Assembly (NCBI RefSeq): GCF_002951835.1 | Contig: NZ_CP019448.1 | Span: 930,001-994,000 of the forward strand | Source of the DNA: Simonsiella muelleri ATCC 29453 | GTDB taxonomy: Bacteria; Pseudomonadota; Gammaproteobacteria; Burkholderiales; Neisseriaceae | Reading direction: 5' to 3' | DNA: 64,000 bases | In this document: positions 46,607-55,755 of the stretch, piece by piece | How the letters are laid out: each line of letters opens with the position of its first letter | Position numbering within the stretch: position 1 is the stretch's first letter | Program-made: the position numbers and the translations under genes | Notes under the pieces: generated by a model | What the model saw: only the letters and a program-made list of their open reading frames with translations | Databases searched by the model: none | Told to the model about the DNA's origin: nothing

Positions 46607-47077
46607 ATGAGAACAGAATCTGAATTAAATGGCATCACGCTGCTTGGTAACCAAAAAACCGAATATCGCAGCGATTATGCTCCTGAAGTGCTTGAATCAT
46701 TTGATAATAAACATCAAGGCAATGATTATTTTGTCAAATTTGTGTGTCCTGAATTCACCAGTTTATGTCCGATGACGGGGCAGCCTGATTTTGCCACGAT
46801 TATCATCCGCTACATTCCAGATGTGAAAATGGTGGAAAGTAAGTCATTGAAACTGTATTTATTTAGTTTTCGCAATCACGGTGATTTTCATGAAGATTGC
46901 GTTAATATTGTCATGAAAGATTTGATTCAGTTGATGAATCCTAAGTATATTGAAGTGTTTGGTGAATTTACGCCACGCGGAGGGATTGCGATTCATCCGT
47001 TTGCTAACTTTGGACGGGCTGGCACGCCGTTTGAGCAAATGGCGCGTGAACGTTTGTTTCATCACGATATGCAATAA
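46607..47077 (+). CDS. queF: NADPH-dependent 7-cyano-7-deazaguanine reductase
   Basis: Reduces preQ0 to preQ1 in queuosine synthesis. The 156-residue protein is the short, unimodular QueF type. It has the catalytic-Cys region [12 protein letters not shown] near residue 56 and [14 protein letters not shown] near residue 86. Its product is the ligand of the riboswitch in front of the next gene. Confidence 0.94.
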   Translation: MRTESELNGITLLGNQKTEYRSDYAPEVLESFDNKHQGNDYFVKFVCPEFTSLCPMTGQPDFATIIIRYIPDVKMVESKSLKLYLFSFRNHGDFHEDCVNIVMKDLIQLMNPKYIEVFGEFTPRGGIAIHPFANFGRAGTPFEQMARERLFHHDMQ

Positions 47078-47107
47078 TTTTCAGGCTGCCTGAAAACTTT
47101 TTTACTC

Positions 47108-47173
47108 TATGGTTGTTTACAATAACAATAGGACAAGGCGACCGTTAAGTGAGCTTTAATTGTAAACAACTAC
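47108..47173. repeat. Short Correia-like element
   Basis: A 66-bp inverted repeat. GGTTGTTTACAAT on the left pairs with ATTGTAAACAACTAC on the right, and AATAGGACAAGGCGACCG inside matches the inverse of the CGGTCGCCTTGTCCTATT block of the larger elements. It ends three bases before the preQ1 riboswitch. Confidence 0.6.
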
Positions 47174-47175
47174 AA

Positions 47176-47216
47176 AACGCGGTTCGCAACCCTCCCGCGA
47201 TAACAAAACTAAGGAA
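47176..47216 (+). promoter_or_regulatory. preQ1-I riboswitch
   Basis: CGCGG at 47179-47183 pairs with CCGCG at 47195-47199 to form P1. The loop TTCGCAACCCTC and the tail ATAACAAAACTAAGGA follow the preQ1-I plan (stem, C-rich loop, A-rich tail that docks into the stem). The tail ends in the ribosome site AAGGA of the transporter gene, so ligand binding should block translation. Its position upstream of a queuosine-precursor transporter supports it. Confidence 0.75.
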
Positions 47217-47220
47217 TTTT

Positions 47221-47856
47221 ATGTATCATTTTTCTAAAGTTAATCAACACAAAGCATTATTTTGGTTGGTTATTTTTCATATTTTTGTGATTGCGTCTAG
47301 CAATTATTTAGTACAATTTCCGTTTACCATCACGCTACCGAATGGTTTTCAAGTACATTCTACTTGGGGGGCATTATCGTTTCCGTTTATTTTTTTGGCG
47401 ACTGATTTAACCGTGCGAATTTTCGGTAAGCAATTGGCAAGACGAATTATTTTTTTTGTGATGCTGCCTGCGTTGTTGATTTCGTATTTTTTATCGGTGT
47501 TGTTTCAAAATGGTAAGTGGACGAGTTGGGGTGAATTAGGGCAATTTAATTTGTTTGTGTTTCGGATTGCGTTGGCGAGTTTTGCGGCGTATGCATTTGG
47601 GCAAATTATGGATATTTTTGTATTCAATCAGTTGCGCCGTTTAAAAGCGTGGTGGATTGCGCCGACTGCTTCCACGTTTTTGGGTAACGCGATTGATACT
47701 GCATTGTTTTTTGCGATTGCATTTTATGGCAGTTCGGACGCGTTTATGGCTGCAAATTGGCAACAAATTGCATTGGTAGATTATGGATTTAAATTATTGA
47801 TTTGTTGTGGATTATTTGTGCCAGCATATGGCATATTATTGAAATTATTGTTGTAG
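47221..47856 (+). CDS. yhhQ: Queuosine precursor transporter (YhhQ/VUT family)
   Basis: An inner-membrane ECF-like transporter for preQ0/preQ1 salvage. The 211-residue protein has six hydrophobic segments. It starts MYHFSKVNQHKALFWLVIFH. Conserved features are I-A-S-S-N-Y-L-V-Q-F-P-F, the S-F-P-F-I-F-L-A-T-D-L-T-V-R-I-F-G-K motif and the late T-F-L-G-N-A-I-D-T-A-L-F-F. The start is the ATG at 47221, fixed by the AAGGAATTTT that also ends the riboswitch. An upstream in-frame start would translate the riboswitch. Confidence 0.93.
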   Translation: MYHFSKVNQHKALFWLVIFHIFVIASSNYLVQFPFTITLPNGFQVHSTWGALSFPFIFLATDLTVRIFGKQLARRIIFFVMLPALLISYFLSVLFQNGKWTSWGELGQFNLFVFRIALASFAAYAFGQIMDIFVFNQLRRLKAWWIAPTASTFLGNAIDTALFFAIAFYGSSDAFMAANWQQIALVDYGFKLLICCGLFVPAYGILLKLLL

Positions 47857-47891
47857 CTCCCCCTCTCATCTCGTAGTGCTATAATACCTAA

Positions 47892-47932
47892 CCCCGAAAG
47901 CCTTATGTATCAAGGCTTTCGGGGATTTTTTT
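47892..47932 (+). terminator. Strong rho-independent terminator
   Basis: CCCCGAAAGCCTT (47892-47904) and AAGGCTTTCGGGG (47912-47924) form a perfect 13-bp stem with a 7-nt loop, followed by A and seven T. It ends the yhhQ transcript. Confidence 0.92.
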
Positions 47933-48137
47933 ACTTAAAAAATATGCTTAAAACAATAAAAATTGCGCTGCATTAACCTTTTTTTTACGTGGATTTGGAT
48001 TGTCAACCAGCATTTTTATACTCACAAATTGTTTTTCAGTTATCCTAAACAACGGATATTCCCCGCCGATGGCAAGTGTGCTTGTAAACAAATGTAGCGT
48101 TTTTGCAACATTTCTTGTTCCTGCATAATTATTCTCG

Positions 48138-48239
48138 TATAGTTGTTTAAAATTAAAAATGCCACTTCGTTATCCGCTTCCTTAGTACTAAATGTATACG
48201 TCGGTCGCCTTGTCCTATTTTTTATTTTAAACGACTATA
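48138..48239. repeat. Correia-like miniature element, full length
   Basis: A 102-bp element with left end TATAGTTGTTTAAAATTAAA and right end (inverted) TATAGTCGTTTAAAATAAAA. Inside are CTTCGTTATCCGCTTCCTTAG and CGGTCGCCTTGTCCTATTTT. The latter recalls the CGTCGCCTTGTCCTGATTTTTG block of neisserial Correia elements. Located between yhhQ and dppA-like genes. Confidence 0.75.
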
Positions 48240-48275
48240 ATCTTTCAACCACGCACATGGTGTAATGAGCTGTTT

Positions 48276-49931
48276 TTATTCAACTGACACGCCATCAAAA
48301 CGCACATTACCAAATGGGCTGATTTCAAATCCTTTCACATTCGGTGTGGTAAATACGGTTACCACAGAATGTGCCATTGTTGTCCATGGCAATTCTTGTT
48401 TGAAAATGACTTGGGCTTGACGATATTTTTCTTCGCGTTTGGCTTTGTCGGTGGTAACACGCGCATCATTGACTAATTGGTCAAACGCTTTATTACACCA
48501 TTGGGCGTAATTGTTGCCTGACATGGCTTTGCAGCTTAATAACGTGCCTAACCAGTTATCTGGGTCGCCATTGTCGCCCGTCCAACCTGTTAAATAAACA
48601 GTACCTTCGCCATTTTTCAAGCGTTTCACATATTCACCCCATTCATAGCTGACAATTTTCGCTTTGATGCCCACTTTTGCCCAATCCGCTTGAATCATTT
48701 CAGACATCAATTTGGCGTTTGGATTATATGGACGTTGCACAGGCATCGCCCATAAATCAATTTCTGTGCCTTCTTTTACGCCTGCTTCTGCTAATAATTT
48801 TTTGGCTTGTTCTACGTTATATGGTGCATTTTTCAGGCTGTCGTTGTAGCTCCATTGACTAGGTGGCATTGGGTTGGTGGCTGGTGTGCCTGCGCTTTGA
48901 TACACAGCTTTGACAATGGCTTCACGATTAATCGCCATGTCTAAAGCCTGACGCACACGCAAATCATCTAACGGTTTTTTGCTGACATTGTAGCCCACAT
49001 AACCCAAATTAAAGCCCGGTTTTTCCATGACATTTAATTTACCTGCTTTTTTGGCAGCATCTACTTCAGCTGTTTTGGGGTACGCTGATACTTGGCATTC
49101 ACCAGCTGCCACTTTTTGGGCGCGGACGGCTGAATCTTTGGTAATGGCAAAAATCAAATTATCAATATGAATGTCTTTCGCATTCCAATAATCGGGGTTG
49201 CGTGTGTAACGAATTTGGTTGTCTTTATTGTAGGATACAAATTTGAATGGGCCTGTACCGATGGGATTGGTGTTGTAATCTGCGGCTTTGCCTTCTTTTT
49301 CCAATTTGGCGGCGTATTCAGCAGAACCGATATACGCGAATGGCATCGCTAAATTTTGCAAGAATGGGGCATCAACATTTTTTAATGTGAATTTGACGGT
49401 GTGGTCATCTACTTTTTCCACGTTGGCGATGTTTTCAGGCAGCCCCATGTCTACGGAGTAGGGGAATTCGGCTGGGTAGGCTTTGTTGAATGAGAATGCG
49501 GGGTCAATTAAGCGTTTAAATGTGAATACTACGTCATCTGCATTAAATTCACGCGTGGGTTTAAAATAATCGGTGCTTTGGAATTTCACGCCTTGACGTA
49601 AATGGAAAGTGTAGCTTTTTCCATCTTCGGAGATATCCCATTTTTCTGCCAATGCGGGGTAGATTTCGGTGCCACCGCGTGTGAATTCGACCAAGCCATT
49701 GTAGATAGGGTATGCGCTGGCATCAAACGATGTGCCATCTGTCCATTGGGCTGGGTCAAAACCGCTTGGGCTGCCTTCGGAGCAATAAACCAAAGTTTTA
49801 TTGCCACTTGATGCGTTGGCGGCTGGTGTGGTTGAATTTGCGCCATTTTTGTTGTCAGAAGAACCACCACACGCTGTTAACATTAAGCTGGTTGCCAATG
49901 CGGTTAAAGTAAATAATTTGGTGTATTTCAT
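48276..49931 (-). CDS. Peptide ABC transporter substrate-binding lipoprotein (DppA-like)
   Basis: The periplasmic binding component of a dipeptide/oligopeptide importer. The 551-residue protein has a lipoprotein signal with L-T-A-C near residue 21. It has the SBP family 5 hallmarks Y-N-G-L-V-E-F near 77, the A-D-D-V-V-F-T-F-K-R-L block near 136 and V-R-Q-A-L-D-M-A-I-N-R near 330. It lies alone, without the permease and ATPase genes in this window. It resembles DppA more than OppA in length and motif, but ligand is inferred. Confidence 0.88.
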   Translation of the reverse strand: MKYTKLFTLTALATSLMLTACGGSSDNKNGANSTTPAANASSGNKTLVYCSEGSPSGFDPAQWTDGTSFDASAYPIYNGLVEFTRGGTEIYPALAEKWDISEDGKSYTFHLRQGVKFQSTDYFKPTREFNADDVVFTFKRLIDPAFSFNKAYPAEFPYSVDMGLPENIANVEKVDDHTVKFTLKNVDAPFLQNLAMPFAYIGSAEYAAKLEKEGKAADYNTNPIGTGPFKFVSYNKDNQIRYTRNPDYWNAKDIHIDNLIFAITKDSAVRAQKVAAGECQVSAYPKTAEVDAAKKAGKLNVMEKPGFNLGYVGYNVSKKPLDDLRVRQALDMAINREAIVKAVYQSAGTPATNPMPPSQWSYNDSLKNAPYNVEQAKKLLAEAGVKEGTEIDLWAMPVQRPYNPNAKLMSEMIQADWAKVGIKAKIVSYEWGEYVKRLKNGEGTVYLTGWTGDNGDPDNWLGTLLSCKAMSGNNYAQWCNKAFDQLVNDARVTTDKAKREEKYRQAQVIFKQELPWTTMAHSVVTVFTTPNVKGFEISPFGNVRFDGVSVE

Positions 49932-50084
49932 GATGTTTGTCCTTTGTGAAATAAAGCGGCTGTGGGAATAATATTACAAGTGAGCCAATGATTTTTCAGG
50001 CTGCCTGAAAAATATTCACAGAATATTAATGACACGAGAATAGAAATATAACGGTAATCATTTTGTGCGTAAAGCGTTAAATTA
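49932..50084. promoter_or_regulatory. Upstream region of the dppA-like gene, up to the IS982 element
   Basis: It holds the gene's ribosome site (AAAGGACAAAC on the minus strand), an uptake word (49996-50013) and AT-rich DNA that probably includes its promoter. The right end carries the 7-bp target copy TAAATTA at 50078-50084. Confidence 0.5.
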
Positions 50085-50133
50085 ACGCCATTCTCAACTC
50101 TATCTAAATTAAGATATGGCAATTGAATAAAAA

Positions 50134-50197
50134 GGGGCATAACCCCACTCTTAAAGATACCCGTCAAGATAATCCGAAAGAGAGACAGTTATGCCCC
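50134..50197 (+). promoter_or_regulatory. Hairpin that can hide the IS982 transposase start codon
   Basis: GGGGCATAAC (50134-50143) is a perfect inverse of GTTATGCCCC (50188-50197), which contains the transposase ATG at 50191. In read-through transcripts the start would be paired. The same pair occurs in copy 2 (55763-55772 with 55817-55826). Confidence 0.65.
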
Positions 50198-51072
50198 AAG
50201 ACGAATTTATCATTAAAACGTATCTAATGGTAGATGCTTTATACAATCAGCTCGTTCAAAAACCATTAAGACAAGGTGGCTTTGCACCCAAACTTTCAGA
50301 TTGTGAACTGATTTGTATGGAAATTGTTGGCGAATTTCTCGGTATGGATACCGATAAAAAAATTTGGCAATATTTCAAACAACATTGGCAAAATTGGTTT
50401 CCCAATTTAGGCTCTTACCCTAATTTTGCCAAACAATGTGCCAATTTGTATTGGGTTAAACAACAAATGCATCAAAAAATCACTGCAAATTGGTGTGAGC
50501 AAACAGAGTATTATGCAGATGCCTTTCCTATTGCAGTCTGTAAATTTGCCCGAGCTAAACGCCATCAAAATTTTCGTGCATATGCGACGTTCGGTTATTG
50601 CGCTTCCAAAAAAGAGACCTATTATGGTTTTAAAGGTCATCTTTTGATTACTCGCTCAGGTATGATTAAAGCCTTTACTTTTACAGCTGCCAATGTTGAT
50701 GAACGGCAGGTATTACCTGAACTTTTAGAAGGCAAAACAGGGTTTGTTGGTGCGGACAAAGGGTATTTAAGTTCTGAATTAAAAGATGAAATGAAACAAA
50801 GCCATATTAATTTACAAACACCTTATCGTAGCAATATGAAAGATGACAGAAGTCCTCAATTTCTCAAATGGCTAAAAAATAGTCGCCGTATGATTGAAAC
50901 AGTTATTGGTCAATTAACAGAGAGATTTAACATGGAAATAGTTCGTACAAAAAATCTGTTTCACCAATCTAACCGTTTTATTCGGAAAATTTTATCGCAT
51001 AATTTTTGCTGTTTACTGAATCAACAAATTCAACACCCAATTACTCAATTTGCTGGGTTAATTGGGTGTTGA
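50191..51072 (+). CDS. IS982-family transposase, copy 1
   Basis: A 293-residue DDE transposase, the usual IS982 length. Catalytic residues fit Asp in Y-Y-A-D-A-F-P-I, Asp in V-G-A-D-K-G-Y-L and Glu in R-R-M-I-E-T-V-I-G-Q. The N-terminal L-S-D-C-E-L-I-C-M-E-I-V-G-E block is family typical. The frame is intact. The protein is identical to that of copy 2. Confidence 0.94.
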   Translation: MPQDEFIIKTYLMVDALYNQLVQKPLRQGGFAPKLSDCELICMEIVGEFLGMDTDKKIWQYFKQHWQNWFPNLGSYPNFAKQCANLYWVKQQMHQKITANWCEQTEYYADAFPIAVCKFARAKRHQNFRAYATFGYCASKKETYYGFKGHLLITRSGMIKAFTFTAANVDERQVLPELLEGKTGFVGADKGYLSSELKDEMKQSHINLQTPYRSNMKDDRSPQFLKWLKNSRRMIETVIGQLTERFNMEIVRTKNLFHQSNRFIRKILSHNFCCLLNQQIQHPITQFAGLIGC

Positions 51073-51134
51073 GAATGGCGTTAAATTAGGGTATTTCAGG
51101 TAAAATACGCGCAATTTATTTTTAGGATAACAAC

Positions 51135-53681
51135 ATGACTGCCGTCAAATCTCCGTCGCCTATGATGCAACAATATCTTGCTATTAAAGCTGAACACGTT
51201 GATAAATTAGTGTTTTATCGCATGGGTGATTTTTATGAGTTATTTTTTGATGATGCGGTTGCAGCCGCCAAATTGCTGGACATCACATTAACGACTCGCG
51301 GACAATACAACGGTGAACCCATCAAAATGGCGGGTGTGCCGTATCATTCGGTAGAACAATATTTGGTTAAACTGGTCAAATTGGGTAAAAGTGTGGCGAT
51401 TTGTGAACAGGTCGGCGAAGTGGGTGCGAATAAAGTCGTGGAACGCAAAGTGGTTCGCATTGTTACCGCAGGCACGTTGACCGATTCGGCATTGCTGGAA
51501 GACAAACAAACCAATCGCGTGGCGGCATTGTTTGTGGGCAAAAAGCAAAGCGCGTTGGCATGGGCGGCGTTGGAAAATGGTGAGTTTCGCGTTAAAATCA
51601 TACAAATCAATCAATTATTGGACGAATTGGCACGATTGCAAGTATCTGAATTATTGGTAGACAGTGCTTTCAGGCTGCCTGAAAATATGCCAAAGATTGC
51701 GATTAACCGTTTGAATCATTGGCAATTTGCGCCAGATACTGCATTTAAATTATTAACTGATTATTTTGGTAGTCAAGATTTATTGGCATTTGGTTTGGAT
51801 TTGGTGAGGCATTCGGCTGCGATTTCGGCGGCTGGTGCATTGCTTAACTATTTGAAAATTACACAAAATCAGCTTCCGCCACACATGGATGCGCTGACTT
51901 TGGAAAGCGAAACGCAATTCATCGCGTTGGACGCTGCTACACGCCGTAATTTGGAAATCACCGCGACTTTAAGCGGTCAATCTGCGCCAACTTTATTTTC
52001 TGTTTTAGATGAATGTGTTACGCATATGGGTAGCCGTTTGCTGGCGAATTGGCTGCATCACCCATTACGCAATCACGACCACATTCAAGCGCGTTTAGAT
52101 GCGGTTAATTCTTTGTTAAATCATGATGTTGAATCTATTTCAGGCAGCTTAAAAAAAATTGCAGATATTGAACGCATTGCGGCGCGAATTGCTTTGGGTT
52201 CGGCACGACCGCGAGATTTGTCGGCTTTGCGTGATAGTTTATTGAATTTAATGGAAATTAGGCTGCCTGAAAGCAGCTTGTTGGATACACTCGCTGCGTG
52301 TTTTCCCGAAACACAAGCGGTGGCGGAATTATTGCAGGCTGCCTTATTACCTGAACCATCTGTGTGGTTGAAGGATGGCGATGTTATTAATCATCAATAT
52401 AACAAAGATTTAGATGAATTACGCCACTTGCAAACGCATGGCGATGATTTTTTGCGTGATTTGGAAGCCCGTGAACGCGAGCGCACGCAATTGTCCACAC
52501 TGAAAGTGGAATTTAATCGCGTACATGGTTTTTATATTGAATTGTCAAAAAATCAATCAGAACAAGCACCTAGTGATTATCAACGCCGCCAAACGCTGAA
52601 AAATGCAGAGCGTTTTATTACGCCCGAATTGAAAGCGTTTGAAGATAAATTTTTGGCAGCACAGGAAAAAGCATTGGCATTGGAAAAAATCTTGTTTGAA
52701 CAATTATTGGGCAGCCTGAAAGATGCGTTGCCACGTATTCAACAAACCGCCAAAGCTGCCGCCACGTTAGATGTATTGTGTAGTTTCGCACACACTGCGC
52801 AGACGAAAAATTACGCCATGCCTACGTTTAGTCATGACGGTGAAATTGACATTGAAAATGGACGACACCCTGTTGTAGAACAACAGGTTACGCGATTTAC
52901 ACCCAACAACACACATTTGAATGCCACGCAAAAATTGTGTCTTTTGACGGGTCCGAATATGGGCGGTAAATCCACTTATATGCGGCAAATTGCGTTGATT
53001 GTGTTGTTGGCGCATACGGGTAGTTTTGTACCTGCCAAGAGCGCGAAAATCGGCAAAATTGACCAAATTTTCACGCGGATTGGTGCGTCTGATGATTTGG
53101 CGAGTAACCGTTCTACATTTATGGTGGAAATGTCAGAAACGGCGTATATTTTGCATCACGCTACAGCACAATCGCTTGTTTTAATGGACGAAGTAGGGCG
53201 TGGTACATCCACATTTGATGGCTTGGCATTGGCGCATGCGATTGCAGAGCATTTATTGATGAAAAATCAATCACTTTGCTTATTTGCTACGCATTATTTT
53301 GAGTTGACCAAATTACCTGAACATTATCCAACCGCATTTAATCAGCATTTGTCGGCATTGGAACAAGGGCAAGATATTGTTTTTCTTCATGATGTGCAAG
53401 ACGGTGCAGCAGAGAAAAGTTACGGAATCGCAGTGGCGAAATTGGCAGGTTTGCCACAACGTGCTTTGAAAACCGCACAAAAACAATTGAAATTATTGGA
53501 AAATCAGAATACAGATAGGCAATTGGATTTATTTGCTGCCCCGATTAACGATGAATCCGATGACGATGCGTTTTCAGGCAGCCTAGTTTTAGAAAAACTC
53601 AATCAAATCAATCCCGATGATTTGACAGCACGACAAGCATTGGATTTGATTTATGAGCTAAAATCAATTGGTCAATCATAA
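51135..53681 (+). CDS. mutS: DNA mismatch repair protein MutS
   Basis: Recognises base mismatches and small loops. The 848-residue protein has the mismatch-reading F-Y-x-x-F (G-D-F-Y-E-L-F-F near residue 32), a core with clamp, and the C-terminal ATPase with Walker A ([10 protein letters not shown] near 600) and Walker B ([11 protein letters not shown]). It carries several uptake words in frame (for example 51669-51685 as F-R-L-P-E), which are tolerated in non-core positions. It lies between two IS982 copies, with its promoter next to copy 1. Confidence 0.95.
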   Translation: MTAVKSPSPMMQQYLAIKAEHVDKLVFYRMGDFYELFFDDAVAAAKLLDITLTTRGQYNGEPIKMAGVPYHSVEQYLVKLVKLGKSVAICEQVGEVGANKVVERKVVRIVTAGTLTDSALLEDKQTNRVAALFVGKKQSALAWAALENGEFRVKIIQINQLLDELARLQVSELLVDSAFRLPENMPKIAINRLNHWQFAPDTAFKLLTDYFGSQDLLAFGLDLVRHSAAISAAGALLNYLKITQNQLPPHMDALTLESETQFIALDAATRRNLEITATLSGQSAPTLFSVLDECVTHMGSRLLANWLHHPLRNHDHIQARLDAVNSLLNHDVESISGSLKKIADIERIAARIALGSARPRDLSALRDSLLNLMEIRLPESSLLDTLAACFPETQAVAELLQAALLPEPSVWLKDGDVINHQYNKDLDELRHLQTHGDDFLRDLEARERERTQLSTLKVEFNRVHGFYIELSKNQSEQAPSDYQRRQTLKNAERFITPELKAFEDKFLAAQEKALALEKILFEQLLGSLKDALPRIQQTAKAAATLDVLCSFAHTAQTKNYAMPTFSHDGEIDIENGRHPVVEQQVTRFTPNNTHLNATQKLCLLTGPNMGGKSTYMRQIALIVLLAHTGSFVPAKSAKIGKIDQIFTRIGASDDLASNRSTFMVEMSETAYILHHATAQSLVLMDEVGRGTSTFDGLALAHAIAEHLLMKNQSLCLFATHYFELTKLPEHYPTAFNQHLSALEQGQDIVFLHDVQDGAAEKSYGIAVAKLAGLPQRALKTAQKQLKLLENQNTDRQLDLFAAPINDESDDDAFSGSLVLEKLNQINPDDLTARQALDLIYELKSIGQS

Positions 53682-53856
53682 AGTTCTGTTTTCAGGCAGC
53701 CTGAAAAAGCTGGTTTTCAGTGAATCAAATTCCTTAATCAAATCCGTCAGGCAGCCTGAAAACGTGTACAATCAATATTCCACTGAATTTTTTTAGCAAT
53801 TTAAAATAATTTAAATTATATTAATAAAATCAAATGGTTTATTTAAGGAATTGCTC
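53682..53856. promoter_or_regulatory. mutS-spoT gap
   Basis: Two uptake words (53690-53706 and 53747-53762) of the same sense lie in the first half. The second half is AT-rich and contains the likely spoT promoter and a TAAGGAATTG ribosome site before the ATG at 53857. Confidence 0.5.
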
Positions 53857-55755
53857 ATGAACATCCCCACACCACTTGCTCCATATGATACGCAATATAC
53901 AGCACCATTGCGCGAACAATTGTTTCAAATCACTGATTATTTATCTGCTGAAGAACGCGAATTTTTAGAAAAAGCTTGCGCTTATGCTTTTATTGCACAC
54001 GATGGCACCACCCGAAAAAGCGGTGAACCGTATATCACTCACCCCATTTCCGTAACCATTGAATTGGCAAAATGGGGTATGGATTTGGAAACCCTTTGCG
54101 CAGGTTTGATGCACGATGTTTTGGAAGACACCGACATCACCAAAGCCGAAATGGCAACCGTATTTGGTAATACCATTGCGACAATGGTAGACGGTTTATC
54201 CAAATTGGAAAAATTGCAATTCAATAACAAAGACGAATTATTTGCCGAAAGTTTCCGTAAATTGATTCTGGCAATGACCAAAGATGTTCGCGTGATTGTC
54301 GTCAAATTATCCGATCGTTTGCATAACATGAAAACTTTGAGTGGCGTGCCAAAATTAGCCAAACGCATTTCCACATCGCGTGAAACGTTGGAAGTGTACG
54401 CGCCCATTGCTTTACGTTTGGGCATGAATAAGGTTTATCGTGAAATGCAGCAAATTGCATTTGAAAATATTTATCCTTGGCGTTATGCTGTGATTCAACG
54501 CGCTGTAGATGAATTTTGTTATGAAAATCAACAGGTCATAGACAATGCACTGAAAAAGCTTCAGGCAGCCTTAGATGCACAAAATCTCAATGCACGATTG
54601 GAATTAACCCCTATTCGTTATTACAGCATTTACAAAAAAATGAAAAAACGCAAAGTCAAATTGCAAGATGTGCATGATATTTTTCATTTGCGCGTGATTT
54701 TGCCATCGGAATTGGATTGTTATGTGGCGTTGGGTGTGGTGCATCGGGTTTACGCGCCACAAATGGGTCGCATCAAAGATTTAATCGCCGTTCCTAATGC
54801 CAATAATTACCAAAGTCTACATACCGTTTTAAAAGTACCTTATGGTAAGAAAAACATTGAGTTAGCTCTGCAAATTCGCAGCGAACAAATGAACACCATT
54901 GCTGATTATGGCATTACCGCTATTTCACCGAACAGCGAATATTCGTTGCGCACCAATCGTTGGTTACAAACGGTTTCCGATTTAAATGAAAGCAGTACCG
55001 ATGCATTTGAATTTTTGGAAAATATGAAAACCGACTTGTTCCCAGCTGATGTGTATGTATTTACACCAAAAGGAGAAATCATCAATTTACCGCGTGGCGC
55101 AACCGTGATTGATTTCGCTTACAATGTTCACACCAAAATTGGTAACCATTGTATGGGCGGTAAAGTCAATGGCAAATCTATGTCATTGCGTACGCCATTA
55201 CGCAGCGGCGACACGGTAGAAATCATCACATCACCATACGCACAACCCAATCAGACTTGGTTGAATTTTGTTGTAACCGCACGCGCACGCGCTGCCATTC
55301 GTCAATACATCAAAACCATTAACGAAGAAGATGCTAAAAAACAAGGTGGTAAATTATTGGCGCACACCATGCAAAGTTTGTTAGACCCGAGTGTGGCATC
55401 TTCCAATCAAGTCATGCAATTGTATTTGGAAGATTTGAAACAGCGTGGCATGAATATTGAAGAAGTACAGTATAAAATTGGTACAGGGCAAATTTTGCCC
55501 ATCACCGTGGTGCATAAAATCGCAGAATTGGCAAAAAAACATTTTGGCGAACAAGCTAAATTGGGCGCGGTGCTGGTGAATCAACACGATAGTATTCGGA
55601 TTAATTTGGCAAAATGTTGTCGTCCGATTAATGGTGATGCAGTCAGTGGTGTGATTGTGAGTGGTGAAGGTTTGGTGGTGCATCGGGATAATTGTCCGAA
55701 ATTACTTAAAACCACGCCATTCTCAACTCTATCTAAATTAAGATATGGCAATTGA
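53857..55755 (+). CDS. spoT: (p)ppGpp hydrolase/synthetase SpoT, 3' end replaced by IS982 sequence
   Basis: Controls the alarmone (p)ppGpp. The open frame has 632 residues, of which the last ~13 come from the IS982 left end. The N-terminal HD hydrolase looks intact (T-H-P-I-S-V, L-M-H-D-V-L-E-D-T, R-L-H-N-M-K-T-L). The synthetase domain deviates at key sites: the usual E-x-Q-I-R-T is A-L-Q-I-R-S, with Ala337 replacing the catalytic Glu, P-K-A-N-G-Y-Q is P-N-A-N-N-Y-Q and the A-A-H-W tail is absent. TGS, helical and cysteine-containing domains follow. The C-terminal ACT domain is cut off by IS982. I chose the ATG giving MNIPTPLAPY. Confidence 0.9.
   Translation: MNIPTPLAPYDTQYTAPLREQLFQITDYLSAEEREFLEKACAYAFIAHDGTTRKSGEPYITHPISVTIELAKWGMDLETLCAGLMHDVLEDTDITKAEMATVFGNTIATMVDGLSKLEKLQFNNKDELFAESFRKLILAMTKDVRVIVVKLSDRLHNMKTLSGVPKLAKRISTSRETLEVYAPIALRLGMNKVYREMQQIAFENIYPWRYAVIQRAVDEFCYENQQVIDNALKKLQAALDAQNLNARLELTPIRYYSIYKKMKKRKVKLQDVHDIFHLRVILPSELDCYVALGVVHRVYAPQMGRIKDLIAVPNANNYQSLHTVLKVPYGKKNIELALQIRSEQMNTIADYGITAISPNSEYSLRTNRWLQTVSDLNESSTDAFEFLENMKTDLFPADVYVFTPKGEIINLPRGATVIDFAYNVHTKIGNHCMGGKVNGKSMSLRTPLRSGDTVEIITSPYAQPNQTWLNFVVTARARAAIRQYIKTINEEDAKKQGGKLLAHTMQSLLDPSVASSNQVMQLYLEDLKQRGMNIEEVQYKIGTGQILPITVVHKIAELAKKHFGEQAKLGAVLVNQHDSIRINLAKCCRPINGDAVSGVIVSGEGLVVHRDNCPKLLKTTPFSTLSKLRYGN

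Larger units (their letters stand above)
47857..48275. other. Intergenic stretch after yhhQ
   Basis: It begins with a strong terminator (47892-47932). Then come about 200 AT-rich bases without a gene, a full Correia-like element (48138-48239), and ~35 bases before the dppA-like stop. Confidence 0.6.
50085..51081 (+). mobile_element. IS982-family element, copy 1
   Basis: A 997-bp element. The ends ACGCCATTCTCAAC and, inverted, ACGCCATTCTCAAC are flanked by the 7-bp target duplication TAAATTA (50078-50084 and 51082-51088). It encodes one transposase. By eye it is identical to copy 2 at 55714-56710 and has the same orientation. It is inserted 53 bp upstream of mutS. Confidence 0.92.

Noticed and set aside
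47851..47885. TATAAT (47880-47885) just before the strong terminator, possible small RNA promoter
   Set aside because: No -35 at a proper distance (TTGTAG is 23 bp away), and the terminator is explained by the yhhQ gene.
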